Below are positions 31,765 through 39,510 of a stretch of 39,510 nt of DNA, in pieces. Below the pieces are notes generated by a model, which saw nothing but the letters and a program-made list of their open reading frames with translations, searched no databases and was not told the origin of the DNA. The stretch lies in NCBI GenBank assembly GCA_032988165.1, contig JANTQF010000329.1:1-39510 (forward strand). Direction: 5' to 3'. The first letter of the stretch is position 1; each line of letters opens with the position of its first letter. Position numbers and translations under genes: made by a program. The stretch comes from Emmonsiellopsis sp. PD_33 (Eukaryota > Ascomycota > Eurotiomycetes > Onygenales > Ajellomycetaceae).

Positions 31765-32195
31765 TCTGGATCTGTGCCAGGCTACATGGCTGTTGGCAAG
31801 CAGGTTTGGCGTGGCTTGAACGGAGGATGATGGGATGGATGTTATTGTTCGGGTTGGATGTCGCGATTAACGTATGCTGGGGAAGCTCAGGGCGGTCAGG
31901 TGACACTATGTCATGGTCTTGGCACGCCTGCAAATGGGTTTGGATGTATGTCTAGATCATTCAAATGAAATGGTGTACGTCTGTGATTATATTTTATACC
32001 GCGATTCCTAATGTATAATTTCAAAAGAAATGCCTTTGTTTGGGCGGAGAGAGAATTGTATTCTAGTATAATAATATGTCTGCGAAGCCCCAGCAAACCC
32101 TGCCCAGCTCCAACGTCAACATCGTGATCGTAAAAGGGTATCATCCGTTTCGTTTGAATATTTCCGTACGCCATACGCCCCCATTCCTCAAAAGC
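31765..32195. promoter_or_regulatory. Promoter of the uncharacterised minus-strand gene and APC11 3' region
   Basis: A 431-bp gap between two minus-strand genes. It must contain the promoter and leader of the gene ending at 30805, and the 3' UTR of APC11. No other gene or structured RNA is evident. Confidence 0.5.
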
Positions 32196-32657
32196 CTACT
32201 CATCGCTTTGCTTCCAGTCGAATTCTAAAGGGACAGACTGAGTTAGTGCATGAACTCGACATGGGGTATCCGGAATGGCTTACTCTGGCGACACATGGGA
32301 CAGAGGCCCTTGGAAGATTCTTGCCCGATCCATGTCAATAGGCAATGCTGGGATGATGTATTAGCAATCCTCGGTAGTTGTGAGGTATGTGCGGGGGGTG
32401 TGTGGCATACCATGTGAAACGAATGCCCGCATTTCCCAATTACTATGAACGGGCTAGTCAGTATGTCTGCGCATCTAGCTTCTGAGGACTCGTTGCAAAG
32501 AATAGAGCGGCGTACATAACGAGCAGTCGTCGCCAGGAAACTTGCAGGTGGGACATGTGCCGTCGAACTGCACGCGACAGATACCGCAGACGTCATCCTC
32601 GGGCATATCCCACCGCCACGACGCGACGGCATTCCATTCCTTAATGGTGACCTTCAT
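32196..32657 (-). CDS. APC11: Anaphase-promoting complex RING subunit Apc11
   Basis: Four exons (32657-32516, 32442-32411, 32347-32284, 32224-32196) encode 88 aa, the normal size of this subunit. It begins MKVTIKEWNAVASWRWDMPE, then DDVCGICRVQFDGTCPTCKF, GDDCSL, IGKCGHSFHMHCLLTW, and SSKGLCPMCRQ, ending KFDWKQSDE. These supply the full RING-H2 set plus the extra zinc-binding Cys found in Apc11. Exon 2 is 32 nt and exon 4 codes only the last nine residues plus the stop. The acceptor of intron 1 was chosen to keep the CSL-x-IG-x-CGH spacing seen in yeast Apc11 (CPLVIGVCGH). Without removal of intron 3 the protein would end in an unrelated tail. Apc11 binds the E2 and, with Apc2, forms the catalytic core of the APC/C ubiquitin ligase that triggers anaphase. 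Confidence 0.93.
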
Positions 32658-33114
32658 GAGGGAACAAAGTATACGAGGTGGAGAATGGTGAACGCGTAAG
32701 GGTTGGTATGATCCTAATAGTATGGTCTTGTTAGCTGGTAACCCGTGCTGTCGGGGGTTAGGGAAGTGAGTGTAGCATACCAACTATTGTGTCCTCATAT
32801 TTAGCCGTCCAATACCTTGCCGGCGGCCATCGACTGCCGCTCTCTCCTGCTGGATGAGTTAAGAGAGTTCACAAAGTTGGAGAAGCCGCGGACCACGTGA
32901 CAACTGCCGCCACTCACCGCCCTGCCCGCACGCCATCGCTGACTCAGCCGGCAGATGCTCCCCCGCATGGCCCTTCCCTTCCCCTGCAGTTTTGTTGATA
33001 TCCGACTCTCCAGCTCCCGTTGACTTCTCTGGTTTCTCTGGCTTGGTCTGCCTCCATAGGTCCCGTTATGTAAGAGCACGCCGCCCTCAGCTAAGAGCCC
33101 CCTCTACCGCTATC
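32658..33114. promoter_or_regulatory. Bidirectional promoter, APC11 / sulfurtransferase, with CACGTG box
   Basis: These 457 bp lie between divergent starts. A CACGTG palindrome at 32894-32899 (in ACCACGTGAC) matches the E-box bound by Cbf1/CpcA-independent bHLH factors; in yeasts Cbf1 acts with sulfur-amino-acid regulators. Its position 216 bp upstream of a sulfurtransferase start is suggestive. The rest is unremarkable. Confidence 0.5.
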
Positions 33115-34195
33115 ATGGCTCTCGTGGCTCTGCGAACCCTCGGTTTCTCATCAAGGATTCCCCTCGCTAGGTCTGCCACCGCTCCTCTGCGTCCTGCGCA
33201 ACACCGCTCAATCTCCCTTTCTTCCTACGTTGTCACCCCCAGCGAACTCAACAGTGCCCTGAAGAAAAATGTCCGCACCAAAATATCCACCTCTCCGCGC
33301 GTAATCCCCCTCTGTGCCACCTGGTTCATGCCCAATGACCCGGCCAAACGAACCGGCATTGAAGCCTTTACAAAATGCAGAATTCCGCATGCCCGTTTCT
33401 TCGACCTCGACGACGTGAAAGACCACGACTCTCCATACCCTCATATGCTTCCTACGAAAGAAGGCTTCCAGGAGGCCATGCAAGCTTTGGGCATTCGCAG
33501 GGATGACCAGATCGTCGTGTACGACTCGGAAGAGGCTGGGTTGTTTAGTGCTCCCCGCGTTGGATGGACCTTCAAGGTCTTTGGCCATAACAATGTGCAT
33601 ATCCTCAACAATTTCAAGCTGTGGGTGCAGGAAGGGTATCCAACAGTGTCTGGGGAATTTACCCCTGAAGAGCGTTCCAACTATATTGTTGGTGACTTCG
33701 CTCCCGCAATGGTTGCCCACTTTGCCGAGATGAAGGAAATCGCACGCGATTTTGGAAAAGAAGGTTCAGAAGGCATACAAATCCTTGATGCAAGGCCTGG
33801 TGGGAGGTTCACGGGCAAAGATCCGGAGCCGCGCCCAGGCCTCTCGTCTGGCCACATCCCCGGCTCCACCAGTATGCCATTCCCCGAACTGCTGGACCCC
33901 ATCTCGAAGGCATTACTCCCGGGATCAGAACTGCGCAAGGTATTCGAGTCCAAGGGGCTCGATCCTACGAAACCAACGATCAGCAGCTGTGGAACTGGTG
34001 TGACTGCCGCCATCATTGATCTTGCGCTAGAAGAAGCCGAGTTTGTGTCACCAGAAAACAGGCGCATATACGATGGGAGCTGGACGTGAGTATCCTGACT
34101 TCTATTATTATCTTCGGTGAGACAAGAAACTAACGGTTTGTAGTGAGTGGGCGCAAAGAGTTCCTGAGGGTAGCGGTTTGATCCGGAAGGATTGA
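33115..34195 (+). CDS. Thiosulfate/3-mercaptopyruvate sulfurtransferase (two rhodanese domains)
   Basis: Two exons (33115-34085 and 34144-34195) encode 340 aa. Residues 1-35 (MALVALRTLGFSSRIPLARS...) are a mitochondrial-type presequence, which supports the chosen ATG. The N-terminal inactive rhodanese domain contains ARFFDLDDVKDHDSPYPHML, PTKEGFQEAMQALGI and DQIVVYDSEEAGLFSAPRVG. The C-terminal catalytic domain contains ILDARPGGRFTGKDPEPRPG, GHIPGSTSMPF and the active-site loop SSCGTGVTA with Cys292. The CG[ST]GVT loop favours 3-mercaptopyruvate as sulfur donor over thiosulfate. The yeast relative is Tum1, which feeds sulfur to tRNA thiolation. The terminal exon gives the usual EWAQR... end. 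It is divergent to APC11. Confidence 0.94.
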
Positions 34196-35174
34196 AGCCT
34201 TCTCGGCGTGTATAATTGATTAACGTGCCATGAGAGCGATTGATGACCCACTTTTTTAGCCTTTACGAAATACCTCTGCAGCGAGCCTTTATGTTTTTGT
34301 TCTATTCTTTATCCTTTGACGGGAAGCGAAGTTTATCTTAGGCTTAGCGATGACGGCAGGGATATGCCCACATTCGAATCTCGGTCGTCGAACAGCGCAC
34401 CTATTCATTCGAATTATACTTCCAGACTGCTGTTATGCGCGGTTTTTTTGTAGTTTAGCAACGTCTTTAGTAATGCTATGCGCTCCTTTTTCCATACTAA
34501 TCTTCCTATGGTATAATTTGGGTTTCTTTGGGCCTTGTTTCTGCACGAAGGGTGTATCAAGTCCCTCTTTGTAGCATGGGATATACACAGCCGACTGAAT
34601 CCTCATACCTATACTCTACCCTACATAGTACCTTCCAACCAACTATGATGTGAACCTGTTTCGGCTCGCCCAGAGCAGGCGCCGCTTAGTCAGCCGGCTG
34701 CCAAGTTCCCCTCCACCCAAGCGTCGTTCTGGCTTTGACTTCATCAATCTTCAACCCACCGTCCGCCTTCACCATCAATGTCTATCACTCTCGACGTCGC
34801 TCTATTGATACGCGTAACGATAGCTGGGCCGTTCCCTATATCAACCCACGACTCGTTTCGTGCCCAGCCTGTCTCCTAGAAAAGCGAAGATGCTTCAGAC
34901 AACTGCCTTCGGTGACTTCATCTCTTGCGGTGAGTCTTCAAACGCCGCCGCCACTGCCTTCCAGTCACCTACACGCTTGCAAATCATCTGTCTTCACTTG
35001 TGGGCCAGAGACCTGTTCGTCGCGCAAGCCGCCATCATATTCTGTGGCTGACAAAGGTTGTTCTGAAGCAGTTAGTACGAAATTAGCAAATACTTCGTGA
35101 TATTTATATCAACCACCATCGCCAAATCTCACTACCCACCAATACACCCTTGATAAGCGACCGGCTCCACCAAC
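34196..35174. other. Intergenic region between sulfurtransferase and PIN-domain gene
   Basis: About 980 bp. Positions 34196-34650 are T-rich and likely include the sulfurtransferase 3' UTR. A 121-codon open frame at 34735-35100 is Ser/Pro/Cys-rich with no known motif, and it overlaps a C/T-rich block that looks like a leader. It could be chance or a long 5' UTR, possibly with its own intron. No RNA gene is seen. Confidence 0.5.
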
Positions 35175-36541
35175 ATGTCGGTCGGCCGAAAAGTTTTTCA
35201 TTGCGTCGTTGACGATACCGCACTCACCACCAACATCAGCGAAATCAAGAAATGGACCTCTGTTGGCGCCATCACTCTTATCGTCCCGCTCTACAGTATG
35301 TGTTGAAACCGGTCTACATGGGTTGTTTGGCTATGATTTGTTTTGTTACTGACACACCCTAAGCGCTGGAGCGTCTCCGTGCTCTGAAGAAATCCGGGTC
35401 CCAAGTTGGAATGAACGCGCGCGAAGCCGTGCGTTTCCTCGATCGCGTCACTTCTGGCAAGCATGACACTCCTTCCTCCAAGGTAGCGCTTCAGGGACCG
35501 ATGGAGCAATTCGAGGAATGGGAAGAAGTTGAAAAATTCTTCCTACCGGAGTTTGAGGAGGAGGCTGGAGACTATTCAGAGAGCGACGTGGATGGGGAAC
35601 AACCCACCGAAACCTTCGAGAACCAGGAGGCCCAAACCGAACAAAAGGAAGCGCAGAGTCTCAACGAGATGTCGCAAATGCTTCTGAGTAAGCTTAATTT
35701 CAAGAAGGAGTCAGACGCGGTTTCTGTGACCTCTGGAGGTACACAGAGTGTCCCTGCATCGCTAGCTTCGGGAAGTTCGCGCACAAGCCCTGAATACGCC
35801 TCTGCTAAACTTGCTCCTCCCGCTGAGTTGACCAATGGCTCTCCCAATTCGCATCGCCGCTCTGCCTCTGGATCTGTTATTCCTTCAGTTCCTGCCAGCA
35901 TCAAGCCGTTACTTAGCGCTGTTCTCTGGCGTCTGCATGCTCAACCGGATGTCGCGCCGGTGTTGAACAGCTGCATACTTGTTACGAACGACCGGACTAC
36001 GCAGACCTGGGCGCAAAAGTTTGGCATTACGGCGAAAAACATCCACCAGCTGCGCACGGCGATCATATACGAGGAGAAAGAATATAAAAACCATTGCAAA
36101 TATCTGGAGAAGAACCAAGTAGTGGAACCTGAACGATTGCTTTCATTCGAGGATGAGAGCGACGAAGATGTCCTCGTGTTTGTCCCACGTGGCCAAGCCA
36201 AATCTACTTCTCGTGGGACATCAGGAAAACGGGCGGCCAATCGCAAACCTGCAGTCGACCGGGTTGCCAGCGCAAGTACCAATGCAAGCGTGAAATCGAA
36301 TGGACAACCGGAGGTGGCAGTTGAGGTACCATCTGCCCCGATCGACCCCGACTCTTTCAGCCGCAATTTCTCCGTGGCGAAACCGAATTCTACTGCTGAG
36401 GTGGGTATTCCAAATGGCAACGGCAATGGAACCTCGCGAGGTTTTGCCCCATCCAGCCCGCGCGGACCTCGCCGGGGAACCCCTCGTGGTGGCTCACTGC
36501 GTGGATCTGCCAGAGGTCGTGGCAAGCTTTGGGTTCCTTGA
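35175..36541 (+). CDS. PIN-domain protein, Nmd4-like (nonsense-mediated decay)
   Basis: Two exons (35175-35295 and 35364-36541) encode 432 aa. The split PIN fold starts with KVFHCVVDDTALTTNISEIK (Asp13/Asp14 at the first acidic position), ITLIVPLYTLERLRAL and AREAVRFLDRV. A Glu/Ser-rich insertion (about 85-200) follows, and the fold resumes with VAPVLNSCILVTNDRTTQTW, where D250 is the late conserved acidic residue, and AQKFGITAKNI. After a linker with FEDESDEDVLVFVPRG the C-terminus is an Arg/Gly-rich RNA-binding type tail (GPRRGTPRGGSLRGSARGRG). Fungal Nmd4-type PIN proteins associate with Upf1 in mRNA decay. The layout fits that group, but PIN domains are divergent, so the Nmd4 assignment is moderate. 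Confidence 0.82.
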
Positions 36542-37543
36542 GCGTGACGCCTATTCCGGCGACTGTTTTAACTCAGTTTCTGGAAGTGGTACCGTATTCA
36601 ATTCTACAAACCCATATGCCTCAGCAAAATGCGATCTGAAAAAAGCGAGAAGATTACAGAACGGATCCAGCCTCTACTTCGACCATAGCGTTTTGGCTGG
36701 CTGGCAGTTCCCCATCATGATGGTTTACGATCTGATCTACCTGACCAGCCTATATCGGACAGTGCAACATATTTCCCTGTCTGTGCAAGGAGCGCAACCT
36801 GTCCTGTCTCTAAGCCATACCCGACTTTACTCCCTCGCTTGATAGCCTCTTGACTTTTCGGGATACGCTGGGAAGGATGGATTTTCGAACAGTCCAGTTT
36901 CCAATCTGCGTTCCTTTTTGCGATCCAACAACTTCGTCGTTGCCTTTTCTGGAACCGAGAAGGATTATTTTACTGCGCATAACACCTGGAACCTGGGGCA
37001 AACATCCCAAGGCGGCGAAGACCTTGGGTTCTAGCGTGGGTTAACATTCGGATGCAGCTGCTTGAAAGCGTGTATGGCATTTATGTTGAGCAGTAATTAC
37101 ACGTAGGAAGGGGGAGAAAGTAATGTTTTCAGGCGGAGATTTTGGGGGAAGCTGATGGACACACTCGCTTGCTTGGTGATTTTTGTATTCTTCCACGTTG
37201 AATCAAATGCAATTGATACGTATTTGTTAGTTCTATCTTGCCTGGCCTTGTAATCGATCTCTCCATAGATAGTCCTACCCCACGTGGCGGGTGGAACCAG
37301 CGCCTAGCCCGAAACAGACTAGTCCTCGCCGCGGGGCAACGCCGCCCTGATCCCTGCAGCCGGCGTCATACATAAACAAACAACATCGTCTGATCTGGCC
37401 GTGCTGTATATATAGGGGACGACTCCCTCTGCCACCTTCATCTGAACAAACTGACTGTCTAGTGTTTATACCTCCCGCTGCTGCTGTTGCCACTCAATCT
37501 ACACTGCACTCAGCCCAAACTACAGCTATTACTAGTAGCCAAC
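36542..37543. promoter_or_regulatory. 3' region of the PIN gene and promoter of the RPEL-repeat gene
   Basis: About 1.0 kb. The first half continues the base composition of the PIN gene, and open frames there are out of frame with it. A CACGTG box lies at 37280-37285 in a GC-rich patch (37270-37350). A TATATATA stretch lies near 37407-37414, about 130 bp before the next start, and could be a TATA element. The last 60 bp are a CT-rich leader. Confidence 0.5.
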
Positions 37544-38182
37544 ATGACCGACTCCTCCGGCGTCGACACCTCCCCCATTTCCCCCGTCCAACGCCGCGAC
37601 TCGCTGGAGAAATACCTCCAGCACCGTCCGGATCCCCAGGATCTGAAAGATAGGCATATCCTCCTGGATACCAATGCGGCTCCGTAGGTGGTTTCGCTCA
37701 TCCTTTGCCTCCGCTAGCCCGACCCGACCCGACCCAGCCCGGCCGGGGCGGGCCTAGCAATGGTGTTGAATTGGATTGGACTGTCTAACAAGCCTGGGTT
37801 CTGTGTAGCTCTCTGCAGGCGGCGCAGCAAGAGCTCGCCCGCCAGAAGGCGGCGGATAATCTGAAGAAGGGCCTGGAGAAGAGGCCCGAGCGCGAGGAGC
37901 TCGTTGGGCGTATGCTTAACCTACCCCCCTCTCTTCTTCGCAGCCTCTTTTCAAGACGTTACGCCTTTACATTTCCCGATCTGACCCGGTGACTTGACCT
38001 GTGTAACAGGGAACATCCTCCCCTCTTCTACCGCCGCACCGGCCCTGCAAGCCCACGCGCGCGAACTGGAGAAACACATGCTGGCTGATACGCTGGAGCA
38101 TAAGATCCAGAGCCGTCCGAAGCCTGAGGAGCTTGTTAAGAATGGGATTCTGGATGAGGGTGAGGATCCGACGCATGTTTGA
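37544..38182 (+). CDS. RPEL-repeat protein
   Basis: Three exons (37544-37683, 37809-37909, 38010-38182) encode 137 aa. Three RPEL-like repeats follow in tandem: SLEKYLQHRPDPQDLKDRHIL, NLKKGLEKRPEREELVGRNIL and TLEHKIQSRPKPEELVKNGIL. They are linked by Ala/Gln-rich helices (APSLQAAQQELARQ and APALQAHARELEKH), giving a regular spacing of about 40 residues. In animals RPEL motifs bind monomeric actin (MRTF, Phactr). Small fungal RPEL proteins exist, and actin binding is a reasonable but untested guess for them. The exon borders fall inside repeats 1-2 and 2-3 at equivalent places, a sign of internal duplication. The first donor directly follows codon 46, so intron retention gives an immediate stop. 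Confidence 0.9.
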
Positions 38183-38751
38183 ATTGGCGTGTTGGAGGGG
38201 TGTGCTATGTATTCGTCAGGTGAGGTGAGGTGAGGTCGGGGGGAGATTTTGAGGTTTATGATATCTATTTGATTTTAGCTGCTAGTTGGGTTAGGACAGG
38301 GAACTGGTTGTATTGTGGCGTTAAGGGGGACTATTATATTCAACCCAAACGACAGAACGTCGGACCAAAAAAAGGGGTAGGGATATCTAAGGTTTGTTTG
38401 CTGCGGTTGGTTTAAGAGGAGGGCGATGGGATATTTCGCGGTTGATATTTCTGTTGACGCTTTGACTGGGTGGAAACCTACTATTATGTTGCTGGTAACT
38501 AAATTGATACTCTGAATGGATTGATTCGATGATATCTAGGAGATGTTAGGTACACCATTTTATTTGACTTGCTTATCTCTGACATATATGATAATATGTT
38601 GTACTCGTATCATCTAGTCGACTCTCTCCGTCATAACCTTCCCAGTACCCGAAGCAAACTCCTCGCCACAAGAATATGCTAGTCGTATTCCGTCATGTCG
38701 CGTAAACAAATAGAGTAAGTAGAAACCAAACAGACATAGTAGACACATAGG
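38183..38751. other. Convergent 3' region (RPEL gene / TRAX-like gene)
   Basis: About 570 bp of A/T-rich sequence, with a GAGGT tandem repeat at 38218-38236 just after the RPEL stop. No recognisable gene content. Confidence 0.55.
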
Positions 38752-39358
38752 TCAATAACTCTCCACCTCCGCCGCCCCTGATAAATCTGGCATCCATCCG
38801 CCAGGCCGCTCACTCCCGCGCACAAGCAACCCATACGCCGCCCGTTCTACCTTCTCAACACTCGTCTGCATCACCTCTAGTTTCTTGCCGAAGTCTCTGT
38901 TCAAAGTGTGACCGCGGGGTATATTTATCGCTTCGAACATGGCACGTAGCTGCCGCAGGTCAACGAGAATGCTGTCTTTCCTCTCGTCACTACCAGCACT
39001 ATCATCGTTGATGTTGATACTCGAACCCGTCGACAGGGTCGTGATGGCAAACCTCATCATTTCGCCCGTCAAATCGAATATGCCCAGCACGTAATCTGCC
39101 TGCGACAGGGGGATGCCGGCTGGTAGAGACTTGGTTACCTCTTCGGGGGATATTAGGCGCTGGCTCTCGATGTAGTGGTGGAACGTGAGTGCTTCGATGT
39201 ATTCCTGGATGCCTGGGCTGATCTGGTGTTGGTAGCGCTGGCCGTTGATTCCGGCGAGATCTGGCGCAATGGAGGTGAAGAGGGTGGTGATTTGGGCGAA
39301 GCGGTCGGTGTTGTCCTTTGCGATGTGTTTTGGTAGGGGCTTGTTCAGCGCGCGGACT
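38752..39358 (-). CDS. Translin-associated factor X (TRAX) family, 5' end missing
   Basis: The visible minus-strand exon starts at an acceptor (CATGCAG at 39365-39359) and runs to the stop at 38754-38752, coding about 202 residues. Family blocks are VRALNKPLPKHIAKDNTDRF, then the long helix with QHQISPGIQEYIEALTFHHY, IPLSQADYVLGIFDLTGEMM, RFAITTLSTG and LRQLRAMFEAINIP, ending in KLEVMQTSVEKVERAAYGLL. These match the all-helical translin/TRAX fold, and the GEMMR region fits TRAX, the catalytic partner in the C3PO nuclease. The frame stays open upstream into a proline run, but that sequence is intron, not protein. The N-terminal exon(s), which should carry the preceding helix, are beyond the right edge or in the last 90 bp. 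Confidence 0.88.
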
Positions 39359-39510
39359 CTGCATGGAGAGTTGTTAGCGGTTGACTGCTCAATTGGGCGG
39401 GGGGGAGGGGGGGGGGGGGGTGTAGGGTGGTGGGTTAGCAGCACTCCTCGCAGGCGATTGTCTTGTCGCGCTCCACCACTGGTGGGCCGGTTCTATCCAC
39501 ATCCTGTATC
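39359..39510 (-). other. Intron of the TRAX-like gene with a poly-G/poly-C tract
   Basis: The plus strand has a G tract at about 39397-39420 broken only by one C and one A; it reads as polyC in the minus-strand intron. The last 90 bp (39421-39510) have open frames on the minus strand that do not resemble the TRAX N-terminus. I cannot decide whether they hold an exon. Confidence 0.5.
39397..39420 (+). repeat. Homopolymeric G tract
   Basis: Roughly 24 bases of almost pure G. Such tracts are prone to length error in sequencing and can form G-quadruplexes. It lies inside the probable TRAX-like intron. Confidence 0.85.

Noticed and set aside
34371..34392. A TTCGAATC sequence that resembles a tRNA T-loop
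   Set aside because: No matching acceptor stem, D-arm or anticodon arm can be folded around it.
34735..35100. A 121-codon plus-strand frame upstream of the PIN gene
   Set aside because: Its composition is Ser/Pro/Cys-rich with no motif, and it lies in a pyrimidine-rich leader region. It is kept only as a comment.
36300..36842. A 180-codon plus-strand frame overlapping the end of the PIN gene
   Set aside because: It is a +1 shadow of the RGG-coding tail and continues by chance into the 3' UTR.
39421..39510. Possible first exon of the TRAX-like gene at the right edge
   Set aside because: No reading frame resembles the helix expected before VRALNKPLP, and no convincing donor is present. The exon is probably outside the window.

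Overview
The window is a stretch of nuclear chromosome from a filamentous ascomycete (Pezizomycotina; Eurotiomycetes is my best guess, from general resemblance only). The genes carry several short introns (about 50-150 bp) with GT..AG borders. Intergenic gaps are 0.25-1.2 kb, rich in CT and A/T, with frequent simple repeats. The gene set is fungal: an Sso-type syntaxin, a BimC kinesin and an opsin-related protein. I see no IS elements, transposons, CRISPR, phage or tRNA/rRNA genes. Seventeen genes can be modelled from first to last exon and one is cut by the right edge. Exon borders were set by hand from splice consensus, reading frame and family conservation. || Layout. 0.6-1.8 kb (+) plasma-membrane syntaxin. 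2.7-3.3 kb (-) mitochondrial BolA-like protein, head to head with 3.5-5.6 kb (+) an ACSF3-type malonyl-CoA/acyl-CoA synthetase. 6.8-7.6 kb (-) eIF4E. 8.2-9.0 kb (-) Mpv17/Sym1 family membrane protein, head to head with 9.3-10.3 kb (+) ribosomal protein uS5 (RPS2). 11.5-13.2 kb (+) uncharacterised protein. 13.7-14.9 kb (-) seven-helix opsin-related protein without the retinal lysine. 15.9-20.6 kb (+) large 1,421-residue protein of unknown function with an N-terminal Cys/His cluster. 20.8-23.8 kb (-) intronless mitochondrial isoleucyl-tRNA synthetase. 24.2-25.8 kb (-) UPF0183/PHAF1 homologue, head to head with 26.3-30.1 kb (+) kinesin-5 BimC. 30.8-31.8 kb (-) low-complexity protein of unknown function. 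32.2-32.7 kb (-) APC11, head to head with 33.1-34.2 kb (+) 3-mercaptopyruvate/thiosulfate sulfurtransferase. 35.2-36.5 kb (+) PIN-domain (Nmd4-like) protein. 37.5-38.2 kb (+) RPEL-repeat protein. 38.8-39.4 kb (-) 5'-truncated TRAX/translin family gene. || How the genes work together. This is mostly independent housekeeping. Four divergent pairs share short promoters. The most suggestive is BolA with the ACSF3-type synthetase: both have mitochondrial presequences, and both families are tied to mitochondrial lipoate supply (Fe-S delivery to lipoyl synthase; malonyl-CoA for mitochondrial fatty acid synthesis). The most unusual single genes are the opsin-related protein, in which the Schiff-base lysine, proton acceptor and proton donor are all replaced, and the 1,421-residue unknown protein. 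No multi-gene novel system (defence island, secondary-metabolite cluster or similar) is evident.
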